Shown here piece after piece: positions 56,033-64,000 of a stretch of 64,000 bases of DNA. Origin of the DNA: Bradyrhizobium sp. B124 (GTDB lineage: Bacteria > Pseudomonadota > Alphaproteobacteria > Rhizobiales > Xanthobacteraceae). The stretch covers positions 5,956,001-6,020,000 of the forward strand of contig NZ_CP152413.1 of NCBI RefSeq assembly GCF_038967635.1. Reading direction: 5' to 3'. Each line of letters opens with the position of its first letter. Positions within the stretch are counted from its first letter, which is position 1. A program made the position numbers and the translations under genes. Below the pieces are notes generated by a model that saw only the letters and a program-made list of their open reading frames with translations, was not told where the DNA came from and ran no database searches.

Positions 56033-56467
56033 TCAGCCGGCGAAGGCCTTGTCGAGATCGGCGATGATGATCTTCTGCATCTTCAGCATCGCCTGCATCG
56101 CGCGATCGGCCGCCTTGCGGTCGGGATCGCCGAGATAGCGGCTCAGCGCCGTCGGGATCACCTGCCAGGACAGGCCGAAGCGGTCCTTGAGCCAGCCGCA
56201 GCGCGATTCCTGGCCGCCGTCGGTGAGCTTCTCCCAGAAGTAATCCACCTGCTCCTGGGTCTCGACGCTGAGGAAGAACGACACCGCCTCGTTGAATTTG
56301 TGCTGCGGGCCGCCATTGAGCGCGTAGAACCGCTGCCCCTCGAGCTCGAAGCTCGCCATGAAGTCGCTGACGGTCTCGATCTTGGCGTTCGGAAACACCG
56401 ATTTGTAGAAGGCGATGGCGTCGCGGACGTTGTTGTCGAGCCAGAGGAACGGCGTGATCGAAGTCAT
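56033..56467 (-). CDS. VOC-family protein, PhnB/3-dmu-9_3-mt type
   Basis: 144 aa from the ATG at 56467 (AAGGA about 10 bases upstream; the frame extends higher without support). The vicinal-oxygen-chelate fold starts ITPFLWLDNNVRDAIAFYKS and has GQRFYALNGGPQHKFNEAVS and DRFGLSWQVIPTALSRYLGD. This is the subgroup once annotated as 3-demethylubiquinone methyltransferase or PhnB, but lacking a SAM site. Actual function unknown. Convergent with secA. Confidence 0.88.
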   Translation of the reverse strand: MTSITPFLWLDNNVRDAIAFYKSVFPNAKIETVSDFMASFELEGQRFYALNGGPQHKFNEAVSFFLSVETQEQVDYFWEKLTDGGQESRCGWLKDRFGLSWQVIPTALSRYLGDPDRKAADRAMQAMLKMQKIIIADLDKAFAG

Positions 56468-56819
56468 GACGGGGGAATCCTTGTGATCGATGAGGAGGAT
56501 GAGCCGGAACCGCGCGCACAGCGTTAGCGCATTCGGAGGACGCGCCCGCGACCGGCACTCCGACATGTTGACCGGACTTTTTGTTGGAGCCTCCCGGCAT
56601 GGCTGTCTGTCGGCGAGGCGGTATTTTCGCGATTTGGGGTTCTCCGGTAACCCTGCGCTAAGCCCGCCGACGGTCCGGCCACTGCCCAAAGTCGGAGTTG
56701 GCTCGTCCAATCAATCACTTGTTAGTGCTCTGTGCTTCAATATTGCCGGGCGCGTCGGGTGAGCCGCCAACGCGCATCAAAGCGTCTCTTTGATCAAGGC
56801 TCGATCAGGAGGCCGCGCC
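56468..56819. other. Gene-poor gap before the spermidine-synthase-like gene
   Basis: About 350 bases. Apart from the AGGAGG ribosome site at 56807-56812 and a few short inverted repeats, nothing could be identified. A promoter pair was not found. Confidence 0.4.
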
Positions 56820-59255
56820 TTGCAGACCGCGACGACTATGCCGGGCCGCTACTATCCGGCGATCTTCGTGCTGGCGTCGGCCACGCTGGCCTATCAGATC
56901 CTCATTACCCGCTTCTTCAGCGTGATGGTGCATTACCATTTCGCTTTCGGGGCCATCGCGCTTGCGATGTTCGGGCTGACGCGCGGTGCAATGAAGGTTT
57001 ATGAGGACTCCACCCGTTATGCGCCGGAGCGTGTGGCGCCGGAATTTGCCCGTCATGCCGTGCGGTTCGCGATCAGCGGCGTCGCCGTCATGGTCGCCTT
57101 TCTGTATGCGCCGCTGGTCGTGCCCGACGCATATGCCATGTCCGCGCTCGCCGTGGTGGCGCTGGCTTTCACCATTCCGTTTGCCGAGGGCGGCATCTGC
57201 ATCACGCTTCTCCTGACCCGGCTGCCCAATGTCGGGGGCTGGCTTTACGCTGCCGATCTGGTCGGCGCCGCGGTCGGATGCCTCGGCATCATCTTCGTGC
57301 TGTTGGTGATCGATCCGGTCAGCGCAACGCTGTGGATCGGCGCCTGCGCCGCGGCCGTCGGCTGGTTCGTGGTCGGTCACGGCGAAGGCCGAAGCGATAT
57401 GCGCCTGAGCCGCAACGCCGCGCTTGGTCTCGCCGCGCTCGCCGCCGTTCACACCGCGCTGGCCGCAACCGGCGGCAGCCATCTTGGCGTGATCTGGGCC
57501 AAGGGCACCCAGCAGACCGGAACGTTGTTCGAGCGCTGGAACACCTATTCGCGCATCCGCGTGACCGATCTCGGGCTCACGCTTCCGTTCGGCTGGTCCT
57601 TCTCGCGCACCCCGGATACCAGGATCGAGCAGCTCTATCTCGACATCGATGCCGACGCGGCGACGCCGATCACCCGCTTCTCCGGCGATCTGACGAAGGT
57701 TTCCTATCTCAAGGACGACGTCATCAACGCGCCCTATCTGGTGCAGCAACGGCCGGGTGACGTGGCCGTGGTCGGCGTCGGCGGCGGCCGCGACATCCTC
57801 TCCGCCCTCTATTTCGGCGCCCAGCGAATTCACGGCATCGAAATCAATCCCGCGATTTTCGAAGTGCTGACCGACAAGTTCGCCGATTATTCGGGTCATC
57901 TCCATCGCCAGCCCGGCGTGTCGCTGGTCAATGCGGAAGCGCGCAGTTACATCAACCACTCGCCCGATCGCTACGACCTGATCCAGATCTCGCTGATCGA
58001 CACCTGGGCCGCCACCGCGGCCGGCGGGCTGACGCTGACCGAGAACCGGCTCTACACCGTGGAGGCGTGGGACGATTTCTTCCGCGCATTGAAGCCGGGT
58101 GGCATGCTCTCGGTGTCGCGCTGGTACGAACCGACGGCCTATCGCGGCGAGTTCTATCGCCTGATTGCGATCGCGGCCGAGGCGCTGCAGCATCAGGGCG
58201 TGCCGATGACCGAATTGTCGCAGCATGTGATTGCGGCGAATGTCGGCAGCGTCGTCACGGTCATGACCCGGCCCGAGGCGTTCACGGCGGCGCAATGGCA
58301 GGGCGCGCGCGACCGGCTGGAAGCACAGGGATTCAAGCTGCTGCTCGGGCCTGGCATCGCGTATGACAGTGTGACCTCGACCCTTCTATCGGGCAAGGCC
58401 GACCAGAGCTTCCTTGATTCATTACCGGCAAACATCGCGGCCTCGACCGACGACAAGCCATTCTTCTTCTATACCGCGCGACTTGCCGATCTGTTCCTCA
58501 AGAACGGCTTCGAGGCGCAGAACAACGCAGCGCTCGGCATCATCAAATGGGTGCTCGTCTTCCAGTTCGGCATCTGCATCTACTACATCGGCATTCCCTT
58601 CACGCGCCTGATGCGGCGGATGCCGGTGGCCACACTGGCGCCGCCGGTGGCCTATTTCGCCGCGATCGGCATGGGCTTCATGCTGATCGAGATTTCGCAG
58701 ATGCAACGGCTGATGGTGTTCCTCGGCCACCCGGTCTACGGGCTCAGCGTCGTGCTGTTCACGATCCTGCTGTTCGGCGGTATCGGCAGCGCCACGGTGG
58801 GTGCCGCGCCTTCGCGGCCGGCCATGTTGATCGCTCGCCTCGTGGCGCTGGGCGCAACGCTGGTGGCCGCAGGCCTGCTGACGCCGGCCGTCACCGCTTG
58901 GGCGCGCTCCGCGCCGACCGACATCCGCATCCTGGTGTCGGTCGCGCTGCTGGCCCCGCCGGCTTTCTGCATGGGCATGATGTTCCCGCTGGGCCTCGGC
59001 ATCTGGCGGCGGCATGACAGGCTGCTGCCTTTCTTCTGGAGCACCAACGGCATCACCTCGATGCTTGCTTCCGTGCTCGGCATGGCGCTGTCGATCCAGT
59101 TCGGCATCACCACGACATTCGCACTCGGCGTCTGCTGCTATGTGGTGTGCGCGATCATGATCGTCGGCAACCGGCTGGCCCATCCGGTCGCTGATACCGC
59201 CCTCAAGCCGGTGCGGCCGGCGGGCCTTGTGGCGCAGGACGAGGTGGCGTCGTAG
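56820..59255 (+). CDS. Large membrane protein with embedded spermidine-synthase-like domain
   Basis: 811 aa from the TTG at 56820, chosen because AGGAGG lies exactly 7 bases upstream; an ATG at 56838 and an earlier TTG at 56790 are in frame. The N-terminal third has six to seven membrane helices (from YYPAIFVLASATLAYQILIT). A soluble middle (about 230-580) carries a Rossmann/aminopropyltransferase-like core with VVGVGGGRDILSALYFGAQ, GIEINPAIFEVL and LKPGGMLSVSRWY. The last third has six to seven more helices, ending in soluble residues. Similar large membrane proteins annotated as spermine/spermidine synthase are widespread and uncharacterised. No polyamine genes are nearby. Confidence 0.85.
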   Translation: MQTATTMPGRYYPAIFVLASATLAYQILITRFFSVMVHYHFAFGAIALAMFGLTRGAMKVYEDSTRYAPERVAPEFARHAVRFAISGVAVMVAFLYAPLVVPDAYAMSALAVVALAFTIPFAEGGICITLLLTRLPNVGGWLYAADLVGAAVGCLGIIFVLLVIDPVSATLWIGACAAAVGWFVVGHGEGRSDMRLSRNAALGLAALAAVHTALAATGGSHLGVIWAKGTQQTGTLFERWNTYSRIRVTDLGLTLPFGWSFSRTPDTRIEQLYLDIDADAATPITRFSGDLTKVSYLKDDVINAPYLVQQRPGDVAVVGVGGGRDILSALYFGAQRIHGIEINPAIFEVLTDKFADYSGHLHRQPGVSLVNAEARSYINHSPDRYDLIQISLIDTWAATAAGGLTLTENRLYTVEAWDDFFRALKPGGMLSVSRWYEPTAYRGEFYRLIAIAAEALQHQGVPMTELSQHVIAANVGSVVTVMTRPEAFTAAQWQGARDRLEAQGFKLLLGPGIAYDSVTSTLLSGKADQSFLDSLPANIAASTDDKPFFFYTARLADLFLKNGFEAQNNAALGIIKWVLVFQFGICIYYIGIPFTRLMRRMPVATLAPPVAYFAAIGMGFMLIEISQMQRLMVFLGHPVYGLSVVLFTILLFGGIGSATVGAAPSRPAMLIARLVALGATLVAAGLLTPAVTAWARSAPTDIRILVSVALLAPPAFCMGMMFPLGLGIWRRHDRLLPFFWSTNGITSMLASVLGMALSIQFGITTTFALGVCCYVVCAIMIVGNRLAHPVADTALKPVRPAGLVAQDEVAS

Positions 59256-59269
59256 CGGAGGCTGTTGCC

Positions 59270-59713
59270 TCAGTTCGCGCTGCCGATCAGGCTTTCCAGC
59301 AGCCGCTTGAGCTCGGTGGTCGACTTGTCGCCATAGCTCTCGACGATATGCTCTTCCTGGCTCACCGCCAGCGAGTTCAGCCGGCGGCACAGCGCCTTGC
59401 CGCGGTCGGAGACGAACATCAGCACCTTGCGGCGATCCTTCGGATCCTGCACGCGATAGACGAGGGCGTCCGACACCATGCGGTCGATCATCTTGGTCAG
59501 CGTCGGATGGTTGAGCAGCACCGCGTCGGCAAGCTCGCCCATCGAGTGTCCGTTGCCGTCGGACAGCACTTTGAGGATGCGCCACTGCTCGACCGGCACG
59601 CCTTCCTTGGCCAGCCGCGTCTCCAACTGCCGGTTGATCTCCCGGTTGGCTTGCGCGAGCAGGTAGGTGAGGTGTTCGGTGATCGGGGAATTTTCTTTCG
59701 GCGGTTTAGCCAC
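59270..59713 (-). CDS. MarR-family regulator next to the amide-sensing cluster
   Basis: 147 aa with a winged helix: EHLTYLLAQANREINRQLET, then LADAVLLNHPTLTKMIDRMV as recognition region and YRVQDPKDRRKVLMFVSDRG as the wing. It is divergent from the AmiC-like genes and separated by an AT-rich region with the palindrome TTGAATATTCAA, so it probably regulates itself and the cluster. The ligand may be an amide or an aromatic acid; unproven. It is convergent with the membrane-protein gene, 14 bases between the stops. Confidence 0.88.
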   Translation of the reverse strand: MAKPPKENSPITEHLTYLLAQANREINRQLETRLAKEGVPVEQWRILKVLSDGNGHSMGELADAVLLNHPTLTKMIDRMVSDALVYRVQDPKDRRKVLMFVSDRGKALCRRLNSLAVSQEEHIVESYGDKSTTELKRLLESLIGSAN

Positions 59714-59787
59714 GGCGTGAGACCTGGTTCCTGACCCGGTGAATGAATGTCCGGCAACTCATGCCATTTCTATATGCACTTCAATTG

Positions 59788-59799
59788 TTGAATATTCAA
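59788..59799. promoter_or_regulatory. Candidate MarR operator TTGAATATTCAA
   Basis: A perfect 12-base palindrome of MarR-site type, between the divergent MarR gene (starts 59713) and first AmiC-like gene (starts 59892). It lies in a strikingly AT-rich stretch (59765-59825). A longer inverted repeat with the same AATATT centre lies before the amidase (62387-62414). Confidence 0.6.
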
Positions 59800-59891
59800 T
59801 ATTTTCCCCTAGGATATTCCCCCAACCAAGGGGCGGATGCCGCGACCGCCCGCTGGCTGCGTTGCGTACTGCTTCCCAGACAGGAGTTGGC

Positions 59892-61073
59892 GTGCTCTCG
59901 ACGGTCTCCTTCCAGGCGTATGGCGGCATGCCCGTCGCGCCGCCGCACCTGTTTCGAAATCCGTCGTCCTGTGCGGCCGATCTCGCTTTGACCGTCAAGC
60001 CGGGGTCCTCGCGCCGTGGCGGCACCGACGGCAAGCTTAGGATCGGCAATTTCATCACCTTCTCCGGCGCGCCCGGAATCTGGGGGCCGATCTCGGCCAA
60101 CAGCGTCATGCTCGCGGTTGCCGAGATCAACCGGCGCGGCGGCATCCGCGGCCGCGAGGTCGAATTGTCGATGTACGACGCCGGCGGGCCGATCGAGGAG
60201 GTGGTGCGCCGCGCCGAGCGGGCGATCGCGTTCGACGAGATCGACGTCATCATGGGCTCGCATATCTCGGCGGTCCGCCTCGCGCTGCGCAAGGTCACAG
60301 CCGGCCGCATCCCCTATGTCTACACGCCGGTCTATGAGGGCGGTGAGCGGACGCCCGGCGTGATGGCGATCGGCGAGACGCCGCGCGCTGAAAGCCGCCC
60401 GGCGATCCACTGGCTCACCGAGGTCAAGAAGGCGCAGCGCTGGTACCTGATCGGCAGCGACTATGTCTGGCCCTGGCAATCGCATCGCGCGGTGAAGCGC
60501 TACATCAAGGAGGCCGGCGGCCAGGTGGTCGGCGAGGAATTCGTCCCGCTCGGCGAGGACGATCACGAGCCGCATCTGGCGCGGATCCGCGCCGCACGGC
60601 CCGATGTCGTGCTGATCACCCTGATCGGGACCGATAGCATCACCTTCAACCGCGCCTTCGCCGCCGCAGGGCTCGCCGCCACCACCTTGCGTTATGCGGG
60701 CGCGATGGACGAGACCGTGCTGCTCGGCATCGGGCCGGACGCGACCGAGAATTTGTTCTGCGCCTCCGGCTATTTCGGCTGCGTCGATTCGCGCGCCAAT
60801 GACGAGTTCCAGATCAGCTACCGCGCGATGTTCGGGGCGCACGCGCCGCCGATCGGCTCGGTCGGACAGTCGAACTATGAGGGGATGCGCTTTCTCGAAG
60901 CGGCGGCCAACCGGGCCCGCTCGCTGTCGACGGGCCCCTTGTCCGCTGCGGCGCGCAACCTCGTCTATAGCGGCGCCCGCGGCACCGTGACCATTCGCGA
61001 CGGCCGTGCCGAAATGCCGATCTATCTTGCCGAGGCCGACGGTCTCGACTTCAATGTGATCAAGACGATCTAG
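59892..61073 (+). CDS. AmiC-like amide-binding protein, copy 1 (no signal peptide)
   Basis: Type I periplasmic-binding-fold protein resembling AmiC (amide sensor) and the short-chain amide/urea receptors FmdD/UrtA. The GTG at 59892 has AGGAG 5 bases upstream and yields 393 aa; a longer frame to 59739 crosses the operator. The N-terminus has no hydrophobic signal segment, so it is probably cytosolic, as AmiC is. Motifs are GNFITFSGAPGIWGP, VAEINRRGGIRGREVE, YVYTPVYEGGERTPGV and WYLIGSDYVWPWQSHRAVKR. No ABC permease is nearby. The neighbouring paralogue at 61138 shares the same layout. Possibly senses amides or nitriles for the amidase. Confidence 0.82.
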   Translation: MLSTVSFQAYGGMPVAPPHLFRNPSSCAADLALTVKPGSSRRGGTDGKLRIGNFITFSGAPGIWGPISANSVMLAVAEINRRGGIRGREVELSMYDAGGPIEEVVRRAERAIAFDEIDVIMGSHISAVRLALRKVTAGRIPYVYTPVYEGGERTPGVMAIGETPRAESRPAIHWLTEVKKAQRWYLIGSDYVWPWQSHRAVKRYIKEAGGQVVGEEFVPLGEDDHEPHLARIRAARPDVVLITLIGTDSITFNRAFAAAGLAATTLRYAGAMDETVLLGIGPDATENLFCASGYFGCVDSRANDEFQISYRAMFGAHAPPIGSVGQSNYEGMRFLEAAANRARSLSTGPLSAAARNLVYSGARGTVTIRDGRAEMPIYLAEADGLDFNVIKTI

Positions 61074-61137
61074 CGTGGCACCGTCGCCCGTGAGGGCGAT
61101 GCCGTGAGCGGCGTGCGGGTGCCGGACAGGAGCAGGT

Positions 61138-62343
61138 GTGCATTCGACGCCCAACGTCATGGCAAGAAACCTGAACCACAGGGGTGGCGGCCTCCCGTTC
61201 CCGCCATCCCTGCTGTTCAGGAACTTGGCGTCGGCGGCCTCCGATCGCCTGCTTGCGCCGATGGATCGTGGCGGGTTCGGTCCGCGCGGCGCGCGCAACC
61301 GGCTGCGGATCGGGGGCTTCGTCTGTTGCTCCGGTTCGCCCGGGATGTGGGGGCCGGCCGCGACCTCGACCGCGCAGCTCGCCGTTGCGGAAATCAACCG
61401 GCGCGGCGGCATCCTCGGCCGTGAGATCGAGTTCTCGGTCTACGACGCCGGCGGCCCAATCGACGAGGTGATCGACCGCGCCGAGCAGGCGATCGCCTCC
61501 GACGAGGTCGATCTCATCATGGGCATGCACACCAGCGCGGTGCGTGTCGCGCTGCGTAACCTCATCACCCGCAGCAAGATCCCCTACATCTACACGCCGG
61601 TCTATGAAGGCGGCGAGCGGACGCCGGGCGTCATTGCGATCGGCGAGACGCCGCGCTGGCAGAACCGGCCGTCGATCCACTGGCTGGCCGAGGCGAAGCG
61701 CGCCAAACGCTGGTACCTGATCGGCAGCGACTATGTCTGGCCCTGGCAGTCGCATCGTGCGGTGAAGCGCTACATCAAGGAGACCGGCGGCCTCGTGGTC
61801 GGCGAGGAGTTCGTGCCGGTCGGCGAGGACGATCACGAGGCGCATCTGGAGCGGATTCGCGCGGCGAAGCCCGACGTCGTGCTGATCTCGCTGATCGGCA
61901 CCGACGGCGTGACCTTCAACCGCGCCTTCGCCGACGCCGGGCTTGCCGCCACCACGCTGCGCTTTGCCGGCTGTTTCGACGAAACCGCGCTGCTCGGCAT
62001 CGGCGCCGACAAGACCGAGAACCTGTTCTGCGCCTCCGGCTATTTCCCCTCGGTCGGCTCGCAGGCCGGCGACGATTTCAGGGACCGCTATCGCGCGATG
62101 TTCGGTCCGTTCGCGCCGCCGGTCGGATCGTGCGGCGAGTCCGCCTATGAAGGTTTCTGCCTGTTAGAGGCTGCCGCCAACCGCGCCGGCACGCTCGACC
62201 TGCGGCCGCTGCTCGCGGCGGCGGACAATCTCGTCTACCGCGGCCCGCGCGGTCCGGTCATGGTACGCAATGGCCACGCCAGGATGCCGATGTATCTGGC
62301 CGAAGCCGATGGCCTCGACTTCAGGGTGATCAAGGCGATTTGA
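61138..62343 (+). CDS. AmiC-like amide-binding protein, copy 2 (no signal peptide)
   Basis: 401 aa, GTG start with AGGAG upstream. A paralogue of the previous gene, highly similar from about residue 62 on (LRIGGFVCCSGSPGMWGP, then VAEINRRGGILGREIE, YIYTPVYEGGERTPGV, SDYVWPWQSHRAVKRYIKE, LFCASGYF). The N-terminal 60 residues differ more and again lack a signal peptide. The ligand-site region differs between copies (AGAMDETVLLGIG versus AGCFDETALLGIG), so the two may recognise different amides. It is 64 bases after copy 1 and 184 before the amidase, in one orientation. Confidence 0.82.
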   Translation: MHSTPNVMARNLNHRGGGLPFPPSLLFRNLASAASDRLLAPMDRGGFGPRGARNRLRIGGFVCCSGSPGMWGPAATSTAQLAVAEINRRGGILGREIEFSVYDAGGPIDEVIDRAEQAIASDEVDLIMGMHTSAVRVALRNLITRSKIPYIYTPVYEGGERTPGVIAIGETPRWQNRPSIHWLAEAKRAKRWYLIGSDYVWPWQSHRAVKRYIKETGGLVVGEEFVPVGEDDHEAHLERIRAAKPDVVLISLIGTDGVTFNRAFADAGLAATTLRFAGCFDETALLGIGADKTENLFCASGYFPSVGSQAGDDFRDRYRAMFGPFAPPVGSCGESAYEGFCLLEAAANRAGTLDLRPLLAAADNLVYRGPRGPVMVRNGHARMPMYLAEADGLDFRVIKAI

Positions 62344-62386
62344 CGCCGGATGCGACAGCCTGCCTAACCGATCCATGAAATAATAC

Positions 62387-62414
62387 TTGAAAAGGAAAAT
62401 ATTTCCGTTTTCAA
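62387..62414. promoter_or_regulatory. Candidate operator before the amidase
   Basis: Inverted repeat: left arm TTGAAAAGGAAA, right arm TTTCCGTTTTCAA, with one extra base on the right and the centre AATATT. It is AT-rich against a GC-rich background and lies 114 bases before the amidase GTG. It resembles the TTGAATATTCAA palindrome at 59788, which suggests the same regulator acts at both. The sequence after it contains no AmiR-type antiterminator gene. Confidence 0.55.
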
Positions 62415-62527
62415 TACAACAACGGGGTGAGCGGTTCGCGCGGGGCAAACGCGCCGCTGCTGCTTCGTGCCCAAGGGATCCGATACAGGAATCAAATCCC
62501 AGAGATCAAAAGCTTCAGGAGAGCGCC

Positions 62528-64000
62528 GTGACCGTCGTCCTTCCCACGCCAACGCAACTTCGTGCCGTCGCCGAGCAGTGCGGCCTGTCCCTGACCGATG
62601 AGGACGTGGCCTCGTTCCGCGGCCTGATGCAGGGCTCGGTCGATGCCTACAACCTCGTCGCCCAGATGCCGGACGAACTGCCCGAGGTGAAATATCCGCG
62701 CACGCCCGGCTATCGTCCGGCACCGGAAGACAACAAGCACAACGCCTGGTACCGCAAGTCGACGGTGAAGGGCGCGGCCTCCGGCAAGCTCAAGGGCAAG
62801 ACGGTGGCGCTGAAGGACAACATCATGCTGGCAGGCGTGCCGATGACCAACGGCTCGTCGACGCTGGAAGGCTATATCCCCGATTTCGACGCCACCATCG
62901 TCACCCGCATGCTGGATGCCGGCGCCGAGATCGCCGGCAAGACGCACTGCGAGCATTTCTGTCTGTCCGGCGGCAGCCACACCGGCTCCTACGGGCCGGT
63001 GCACAATCCGCACAAGATGGGCTATTCGGCCGGCGGCTCGTCGTCGGGCTCGGGCGTGGTGGTTGCGCTCGGCGAGGTCGACATGGCGATCGGCGGCGAC
63101 CAGGGTGGCTCGATCCGCATGCCGTCCTCGTTCTGCGGCACCTACGGCATGAAGCCGACCTGGGGCCTCGTGCCCTACACCGGCATCATGCCGATCGAGA
63201 TCTATGTCGACCACACCGGCCCGATGACCGCGACCGTGGAAGACAACGCGCTGCTGCTCGAAGTGCTGGCCGGCGACGACGGCTATGATCCTCGGATCAA
63301 GGCGCCGAAGGTCGACGACTACACCAAGGTGCTCGGCAAAGGCGTCAAGGGCATGAAGATCGGCATCGTCAAGGAAGGTTTTGAGCAGCCGACGGCGGAG
63401 GCCGCGGTGAATGAGAGCGTGCATGAGGCGGCCAAGCGCTTCAAGGACCTCGGCGCCAGCGTCGAGACGGTGTCGATCCCGATGCACATGCTCGGCGGCG
63501 CGATCTGGACGCCGATCGGTACCGAAGGCCTGACCCAGACCATGATGTTCGGCGACGGCTACGGCCTCAGCCGCGGCGATCTCTATTCGACCTCGCTGAT
63601 GGATTTCCATCGCGGCTGGCGCCGTCAGGCGGATTCGCTGTCCGAGACCACGAAGCTGTTCATGATGCTCGGCACCTACATCAACAACACCTTCGGTCCG
63701 CGCTTCTACGGCAAGGCGCTCAACATCTCCCGCCGGCTGGCCGCAGCCTATGACAAGGCCTTTAAGGACTACGATCTGCTGCTGATGCCGACCACGCCGA
63801 TGAAGGCGACGAAGTTGCCCGAGGCCAATGCCAGCCGCGAGGAGTATGTCGCCCGCGCGCTGGAAATGATCTCCAACACGGCGCCGTTCGACATCACCCA
63901 TCACCCGGCGATGTCGCTGCCCTGCGGCATGGTCGATGGCTTGCCGGTCGGCCTGATGCTGGTCGGCCGGATGTTCGAGGAATCCACCATCTACCGTGCC
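62528..64000 (+). CDS. Amidase-signature amidase, nitrile-hydratase-linked type (3' end cut by window edge)
   Basis: Hydrolyses amides to acids and ammonia. The GTG at 62528 has AGGAGA 6 bases upstream; 491 codons are visible and the end is outside. The Ser-cisSer-Lys triad is visible as K96 (VALKDNIML), S171 (GGSSSGSG) and S195 (GDQGGSIRMPSS). These residue numbers coincide, as I remember it, with the Rhodococcus nitrile-hydratase-associated amidase, and other segments (LVPYTGIMPIE, NTAPFDITHHPAMSLPCG) also resemble it. The usual partner nitrile hydratase would lie beyond the right edge. Preceded by two AmiC-like sensors and a candidate operator. Confidence 0.92.
   Translation, partial: MTVVLPTPTQLRAVAEQCGLSLTDEDVASFRGLMQGSVDAYNLVAQMPDELPEVKYPRTPGYRPAPEDNKHNAWYRKSTVKGAASGKLKGKTVALKDNIMLAGVPMTNGSSTLEGYIPDFDATIVTRMLDAGAEIAGKTHCEHFCLSGGSHTGSYGPVHNPHKMGYSAGGSSSGSGVVVALGEVDMAIGGDQGGSIRMPSSFCGTYGMKPTWGLVPYTGIMPIEIYVDHTGPMTATVEDNALLLEVLAGDDGYDPRIKAPKVDDYTKVLGKGVKGMKIGIVKEGFEQPTAEAAVNESVHEAAKRFKDLGASVETVSIPMHMLGGAIWTPIGTEGLTQTMMFGDGYGLSRGDLYSTSLMDFHRGWRRQADSLSETTKLFMMLGTYINNTFGPRFYGKALNISRRLAAAYDKAFKDYDLLLMPTTPMKATKLPEANASREEYVARALEMISNTAPFDITHHPAMSLPCGMVDGLPVGLMLVGRMFEESTIYRA

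Noticed and set aside
59892-62343. Reading the two AmiC-like proteins as periplasmic receptors of an ABC amide/urea transporter
   Set aside because: Neither has a signal peptide from the start supported by a ribosome site, and no permease or ATPase genes are adjacent in the window. AmiC-like cytosolic sensing fits better, though genes beyond 64000 could change this.

Overview
The window reads as an ordinary chromosomal stretch of a Bradyrhizobium-like alphaproteobacterium (Nitrobacteraceae). This is inferred from the visibly high G+C, the strong G/C bias at third codon positions, and the gene order lysC/ubiG with ptsP-prfA-prmC-DUF4167 and comF-grxC-nitrilase-DUF1178. It also fits the many long palindromic intergenic repeats (GTCGTCCCGGCGAAAGCCGG, GCATGATCCGAAAAAGT, GTAGCCCGGATGAAGCGCAG and others). 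No tRNA, rRNA, CRISPR array or prophage was seen.

Layout. 1-3.1 kb: a marR-emrA-emrB multidrug efflux operon on the minus strand, with emrB cut by the left edge. 3.2-8.9 kb: a Zur-like regulator, a DMT exporter, sseA, ispG and a TauD-type dioxygenase. 9.1-11.8 kb: four consecutive genes for exported proteins, including an orphan TAXI solute receptor and a DsrE-like protein. 12-25.4 kb: a Rieske oxygenase, a CPA1 antiporter, a caspase-like protein, a prenyl synthase (ispA type), mtgA, rpmF, a frameshifted membrane-protein gene and a GGDEF/EAL protein. 25.4-26.3 kb: a complete IS5-family element inserted in a palindromic repeat. 26.5-29.6 kb: the PHA genes phaR, phaA and phaB. 29.7-47.8 kb: mostly housekeeping (gloB, prmC, prfA, ptsP, lysC, ubiG, grxC, comF). 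48-56 kb: mutT, a TadG-like protein, argJ, a parvulin isomerase and secA. 56.8-59.3 kb: a large membrane protein with an embedded spermidine-synthase-like domain. 59.3-64 kb: a MarR regulator, two tandem AmiC-like binding proteins without signal peptides, and an amidase of the nitrile-hydratase-linked type, cut by the right edge.

The two places most likely to hold something not well described are the right-end amide-sensing cluster and the 9.1-11.8 kb all-exported operon. The amide cluster has duplicated cytosolic sensors, no AmiR, and look-alike operators before the first sensor and before the amidase. Smaller curiosities are a hairpin over the presumed ispG start site, a duplicated mutT 3' end bracketing a 216-bp insert, a GGDEF domain with a lost active site but a kept inhibitory-site motif, and the caspase-like protein with a coiled-coil and peptidoglycan-binding-like tail.

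All family assignments were made by eye from motifs and remembered family features. No database search was run.
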